Source of the DNA: Heliocybe sulcata
Taxonomy: Eukaryota; Basidiomycota; Agaricomycetes; Gloeophyllales; Gloeophyllaceae
Length of the DNA: 64,000 nt
Assembly: GCA_004369045.1 (NCBI GenBank)
Contig: ML213513.1
Location: forward strand, 970,968-1,034,967
Direction: 5' to 3'
In this document: positions 59,811 to 64,000 of the stretch, piece after piece
Layout of the letters: each line of letters begins with the position of its first letter
Position numbering within the stretch: the first letter of the stretch is position 1
Notes under the pieces: generated by a model
The model's database searches: none
Told to the model about the DNA's origin: nothing
What the model saw: only the letters and a program-made list of their open reading frames with translations
Program-made: the position numbers and the translations under genes

Positions 59811-60503
59811 ATGGCGACTCCTAGCAAAAACGGCGACAGTGCAGGTTCTCACACCTGCATGTTCTACTATCCCGCTGTCCGTACCGACCGACAGTGGCCC
59901 ATGGAACCCCCTCCGCCCATCAACTCACCTGAACATTGGCTGGGCCTCCATTGCACCTGCCCGGTCGGGTATATCGAAGACGACTTCGTGTACAACACCG
60001 CAAAGCTCTTTCTCACCGTCGTTCATCAGTCCCCGGAAATCTTCAAGAAATACGATGCCACCAACCTTGCGTTGGGGGCGTTGATGCTCTCGCGCTTCCT
60101 CTGCGTGAGACAGAGGGTACCCATCGACGAGAATCGGGAGGGTCTGGAGGTCATGACGATTCTTGACAGGCACCTCCAAAACAACAGCTCCACGCTTTTT
60201 GCGGATATTCTGAATCCCCTGACCTCTCTGCCGTTGGACGTCGACATTCAGGATTTTTATCGGTATGCCAGGGACCGTCTCCCCGCTGTACCACACAGCG
60301 TCGAACTGTACTGCAAGACTATGGACTTTCTTTGGAAAAGGCCGAACCCCAAGATTACTTTGCGGTCATATACTACTACTTTACCCGCCTCCAGCCCGGC
60401 CGAAAAGCTTGCGGCTCTGCTGAGTGTAAGACCTTCTTCTCCTATGTTAACTCCGGGCTTACGCTTCCAGGTAGAACATACAGATTGGCAGCAGTCCGGC
60501 TGA
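59811..60503 (+). CDS. Hypothetical protein of unknown function
   Basis: I do not recognise a named family. The frame is open from 59487, but I start at the methionine at 59811 (MATPSKNGDSAGSHTCMFYY) because the upstream part is compositionally unlike protein. The body looks like a globular helical protein: GLHCTCPVGYIEDDFVYNTA, then KLFLTVVHQSPEIFKKYDA, LALGALMLSRFLCVRQRV and LEVMTILDRHLQNNSSTLF. An in-frame 45-nt intron (60426-60470) probably removes 15 residues near the C-terminus, leaving 215. No signal peptide or membrane helix. Probably cytosolic. Confidence 0.65.
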   Translation: MATPSKNGDSAGSHTCMFYYPAVRTDRQWPMEPPPPINSPEHWLGLHCTCPVGYIEDDFVYNTAKLFLTVVHQSPEIFKKYDATNLALGALMLSRFLCVRQRVPIDENREGLEVMTILDRHLQNNSSTLFADILNPLTSLPLDVDIQDFYRYARDRLPAVPHSVELYCKTMDFLWKRPNPKITLRSYTTTLPASSPAEKLAALLSVRPSSPMLTPGLRFQVEHTDWQQSG

Positions 60504-61394
60504 CAACGTTCAGGCCCTCTTGAGCGTAAGGTGCTTCCGAGATAGTTTGTTGTGTACACTGACACCGCGATATAGACTATGCGAATTAGCTGAGACTCTT
60601 TTAGTGGCTCGTCATTGCATCTCAGGGAAGGTTCGCTCATTGATCGCTCTGTTAACTCCCATGTAAGTTGCGTTCGTTTACTGCTAGTGCTTGCGTTCCG
60701 GCTGAGAAGACATGCTGTGCCTACAGGCTACAGGCCACACGGTAACTTGTGGCGTACCATGCCCACGTTGCTGGTTCTCTATTTCTGGTCATCTAGATTG
60801 TACTGCTGTATCTGCCACTATAGTCGCTCATTTGTATCCGCCGTTTTCCTCTAGATATGTAGCTCTACAGCTTCGTAACAGTCATTCGTTCGCATTTTTG
60901 CTCCCTTATCTCGTGTCAAATTTGTGTGGCTTGGGCCTTCGTTAGAGCCTCTTGCTAGGTACGTAGCTCGGGATATCTCTCAGCTAGGTCTTCGACGGCT
61001 GGCATCTCAAGTTACAGAAGGTGGAGTGTACTGTACTAGTGTCGTAGCTGCGGCGCTTGGAGAGGTCTGTGTGATTGCGGCGAGGAGGAGTGAGGTATGA
61101 CGGCGGGGCCACCCTTCAAGGCTACAGTGAGGAAAGAAGATCTTATATGATCACGTAGAGCTTAGAGCAATATTAGTACAGTCCGTTCGTTACTTAAGCT
61201 ACCTAATCGCCCGTAGTTGGAGATCCCGTCCGCAAAGAGAATCTAGTGATCCACGATACGCTGAGTATAACAGATGGCACAGTCAAAGACAGGCTTCGGC
61301 ATAGGCTGCCTTCCACAAAACTAGGAATGAAAGGAAATTCCAGTGAGCGATAACGATAGCGATGTTACAGCATCGGAGGAGCCAACGAGAGCAA
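60504..61394. other. Intergenic (convergent 3' ends)
   Basis: Lies between two converging genes. Nothing coding supported. Confidence 0.5.
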
Positions 61395-62598
61395 TTAAGC
61401 CGCGTCCCGGCGGTATACAATGGCGTCCGGCGTGTTCTGGGTAGGAGGGTCGGCGACAAAGATATTATCACCCTTGATATTAAGGAAGGAGTACTATGGG
61501 GCCGCAAAACATCAGAGTGTGCGAGTCTTCGTAGAGAATGAAAACATACCTCAGCCAATTCGGCGTCTGCTCCCTTGTTGTAGTTTTGGTATACCAAGTT
61601 CGGCTCGGTGAAGAATGGCCTGAGGCCGGCTTCCTCAAGCATTTCCCACCACTGCAGAAACTCGGAGAACTTCTTGCCCCACAGGTGAATCTCGAGCTGC
61701 AGCTGTCCGAAGGGCAGCGGGCGGCCGGAGGTAACGTATGGCTTGATCATGGTGTTGAGCGTTTCGAACTCCCAGCTCTCAATGTCGATCTTCAATATGT
61801 CGATGTGCGTGTGCCCTGGGATTGTCAGTTTATACGTGAGCTGAAGAGTCTGGGCGAAGATAGCTACCGTTCATTTGCATGAGCGTTTCCAGGGTATACT
61901 GGTTCTCTTCGGGCACGTCGGTTCCCGCCAGACGGTACGGGTGGAAATGTGTGCGGCTCTTCAATGACCAAGGGATCTGAGGACCGAACGAGTCGACAGT
62001 AAAGTCGTAGCCCCACACTTGGCAGCGGCGCGACCGTTCGAGGACTTCCGCTTCGTAGGACGACTCGTAGTTGATTCCTACAGAGTAGATGACACAGTCG
62101 GGCTTCTTCTCAATCCGCGAGAGGCCACACGTCCACTTCCCGCCGTCACCCATAGCGCCTGGGCGCTCGATTTCATGGGGGCAGTTGAATGCCGGTGGGA
62201 AGAAGTCCCCTTGAGATATCTCGTCGGCATGTATTCGAGTGACACCAAGTTGGGTACTTACAGACGGTGTACGCAGGCCATGGTTCCTGATTAGGCGGGA
62301 AACTAGAGGAGTCAAAGCTCAATATACTGCTGAGGACAGCAGGTGCTTTGCATGCTCACGTGGCGATGTCCTTGGGAGTAGGTCCAAACCGCTCAATGAG
62401 CTTGTGCCTCTTGTTGAGCATCGCCTGATACGCCATCTCCGACCTCGCAACTCGAGAGGGCAAGCTGGGATCGTATGTGACCACAGACCTCAGTCCATAA
62501 TCCGGTAGGCTGTCTGTTGAGAGCATGAACATCGTGCCGATGAGCACCAGCCCGACGAGCAGCGAGTATCTAGGATGACGTTGCAGAACCGAAGGCAT
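61395..62598 (-). CDS. Type II membrane methyltransferase-like protein (Methyltransf_22 / METTL24-like)
   Basis: Five exons, 62598-62360, 62302-62262, 62209-61868, 61815-61550 and 61493-61395, sum to 328 codons plus stop. A single N-terminal anchor (YSLLVGLVLIGTMFMLS) puts the domain in the secretory lumen. The domain reads FNCPHEIERPGAMGDGGKWT, CVIYSVGINYESSYEAEVL, VWGYDFTVDSFGPQI, then THIDILKIDIESWEFETL and LQLEIHLWGK, the usual pattern of this family, whose SAM-binding loop and DxxSWE motif are related to FkbM-type methyltransferases. The C-terminus ends NIFVADPPTQNTPDA. Enzyme activity and substrate (perhaps a glycan) are inferred, not shown. Confidence 0.87.
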
Positions 62599-63172
62599 GT
62601 TGAATGCGATGGTGTCACGGCAGGAGGAAAGAGAGTGTAGCGCTCGACCAGTCGAGCTCTTGAGAGTAAGAGGAAAGAAGACGGGGCATATGACCGCGTT
62701 CCCTCTTTAGTATGGGCATTATCCGGTGTTCTTACCGTTGGACTAATTATTGTCACGAGCGACGGGCGACAATTCGCGAGATTGTTCTTGCTCCACACGT
62801 ATCAATCCCCCGCATTCGAGGGTTGCGACGAGATCTGAACATATCGCTATGTTTGGGAATGCAGTGTCTCGCCTTAAATGACCATGGAAATGTGCTTGGC
62901 AAACAAAGTATATATCTTGACATCTTGACTATTGGGCTAAATTCGTTTCTGCTGAACAATCGTTTTCGTGCCTGTCGCAGAATACCATGAGCGGGGATCT
63001 CGTGATTTCGATGTTAATCCCCAGGAATCAGAAGCAAGGGGTGGTCCAGGCGCGTCGTCAGTTGCTTCGCCAAGGCAACCCTCTTGGGTACCGCTGTCCG
63101 GCAAAACCCGAGTCTTGTGGCGCGGAAGAAAACATATTTCACGACATACCGCGATTAACGTACATACCCGTT
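62599..63172. other. Intergenic
   Basis: Promoter of the methyltransferase-like gene and 3' flank of the right-edge reductase. A tRNA-like string near 62700-62765 was checked and rejected. Confidence 0.5.
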
Positions 63173-64000
63173 TTACCATCCCAGCTGCTCGAGAGTCCAA
63201 CCCCATACCTGACCCTTTGCATCTGCTTTGTTGCACAACCGCTCGCCTCGGTCAAGAGCACTGACTCGCTTGAGGTCTTCTTCCGAGAGTTTCGGTATCT
63301 GCATGGTACTCATGTCATGGGCTGCTTCGCTCGGTAGAGACGGACAGCCCTTACGTTCAAGTTTGACTTCTGATGCTCCGGGTTGGCGCTCTTTGGGACG
63401 GCGACATTTCCCCGCCAGACGTGCCACGCTAATATGATTTGGGCCGAGTTTACACCGTACTTTGACGCAAGCTCGGTGATGGTGGGGTCACTCCTGACCG
63501 TGGCATACCCTACGCACGTTTTTATGTCGATCAGGTCACAGAAACTGGAATATGAACTTCGCGTTGCCACGCACCTGTCGGAGTGTAGGCGATCAACAAA
63601 ATTCCTTTGGACTCACAGTACTCCTTCAGCTCCGGCTGCGCAAGGTACGGGTGCAGTCTGTCAAAAGAAACGACCGTGTTAACGAGGCGTAGTAACAATG
63701 CTTAGAGCACCACTTACTCCACCTGATTCATTGCAGGGACGACCTTTGCTGTCGGGAGGAGTACCTCAAGTCTGTCCAAGAAAGTCAGTAAATCATGTTT
63801 ACGGTATTCCCATCCCAGGTGCGGTGCGCTCGACAGATCGGACGGATTGAACGTACGTCTTGATCGAATAGTTGCTAACGCCGATAGCCTTGGCCTTGCC
63901 TGCAGCGTATACTTCTTGCATCTGAGCCCACACCTCCGGAATAGTAGGGCTTTCAGTCGTCCTATAGTTGCCGTTCTCATCCTTTGGATCCGGGTCACCG
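63173..64000 (-). CDS. Aldo/keto reductase, 3' part, cut by right edge
   Basis: NADPH-dependent carbonyl reductase, a different branch from the reductase at 14225. Visible exons: 64000-63857 (continuing off the window), 63771-63718, 63657-63575, 63509-63355 and 63298-63173; phases agree. Motifs in order: AKAIGVSNYSIKT, VPAMNQVELHPYLAQPELKE, LLIAYTPTG, AQIILAWHVWRGNVAVPKSA (the VPKS part contacts the NADPH phosphate) and NLNIPKLSEEDLKRV, ending WGWTLEQLGW. This resembles xylose-reductase or glycerol-dehydrogenase-like fungal enzymes. The catalytic Asp/Tyr/Lys lie beyond the edge, so intactness cannot be judged. Confidence 0.9.

Noticed and set aside
62690-62770. tRNA-like string (D-arm-like AGTCCAACGGTAAG on the minus strand)
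   Set aside because: There is no T-arm consensus at the right distance and no pairing acceptor or anticodon stem.

Overview
The window is nuclear DNA of a filamentous basidiomycete, most likely a wood- or litter-decaying Agaricomycete. The genes are cut by many 45-70 bp GT-AG introns with short exons. Several families typical of mushroom-forming fungi are present: F-box proteins, a seven-helix membrane protein, a But2-C-like single-pass protein, a degenerate metallo-beta-lactamase-fold protein, a UstYa-like (DUF3328) protein and a Methyltransf_22 protein. There are no operons, ribosome binding sites, CRISPR arrays or rRNA genes, and I saw no convincing tRNA.

Layout. 0-14 kb: the 5' part of a ferric-reductase gene runs off the left edge. 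It is followed by an F-box gene, an NAD(P)H-dependent FMN-reductase-like gene, a doubtful small gene and a second F-box gene, all on the minus strand, then about 3 kb of nested tandem repeats (10.15-13.03 kb). 13-24 kb: a small conserved protein and an eight-exon aldo/keto reductase diverge from a ~200 bp promoter; next come a 1,245-residue protein with a C-terminal alpha/beta-hydrolase domain and an eleven-exon MFS multidrug-type transporter. 24-36 kb: a Ser/Pro-rich coiled-coil protein, the seven-helix protein, a UstYa-like gene diverging from a But2-C-like gene, a third F-box gene and a ten-exon class 3 aldehyde dehydrogenase. 37-46 kb: a 28-exon GH38 alpha-mannosidase (vacuolar AMS1 type), a metallo-beta-lactamase-fold protein and a small secreted protein. 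46-60 kb: gene-poor, strand-biased degenerate repeats, interrupted by a LEA-like stress-protein gene and by a gamma-butyrobetaine/trimethyllysine dioxygenase-like gene that lies between two oppositely oriented repeat segments. 60-64 kb: an unknown cytosolic protein, a type II membrane methyltransferase-like protein and a second aldo/keto reductase cut by the right edge.

The genes look like ordinary dispersed metabolism (iron uptake, redox and aldehyde detoxification, carnitine-type hydroxylation, oligomannose turnover, drug efflux) plus lineage-specific F-box and membrane proteins. I do not see a convincing biosynthetic cluster. The UstYa-like gene has no recognisable precursor or partner enzyme beside it. 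Exon boundaries below were placed by hand from splice consensus, reading frame and family similarity. Where summed exons give a whole number of codons I say so.
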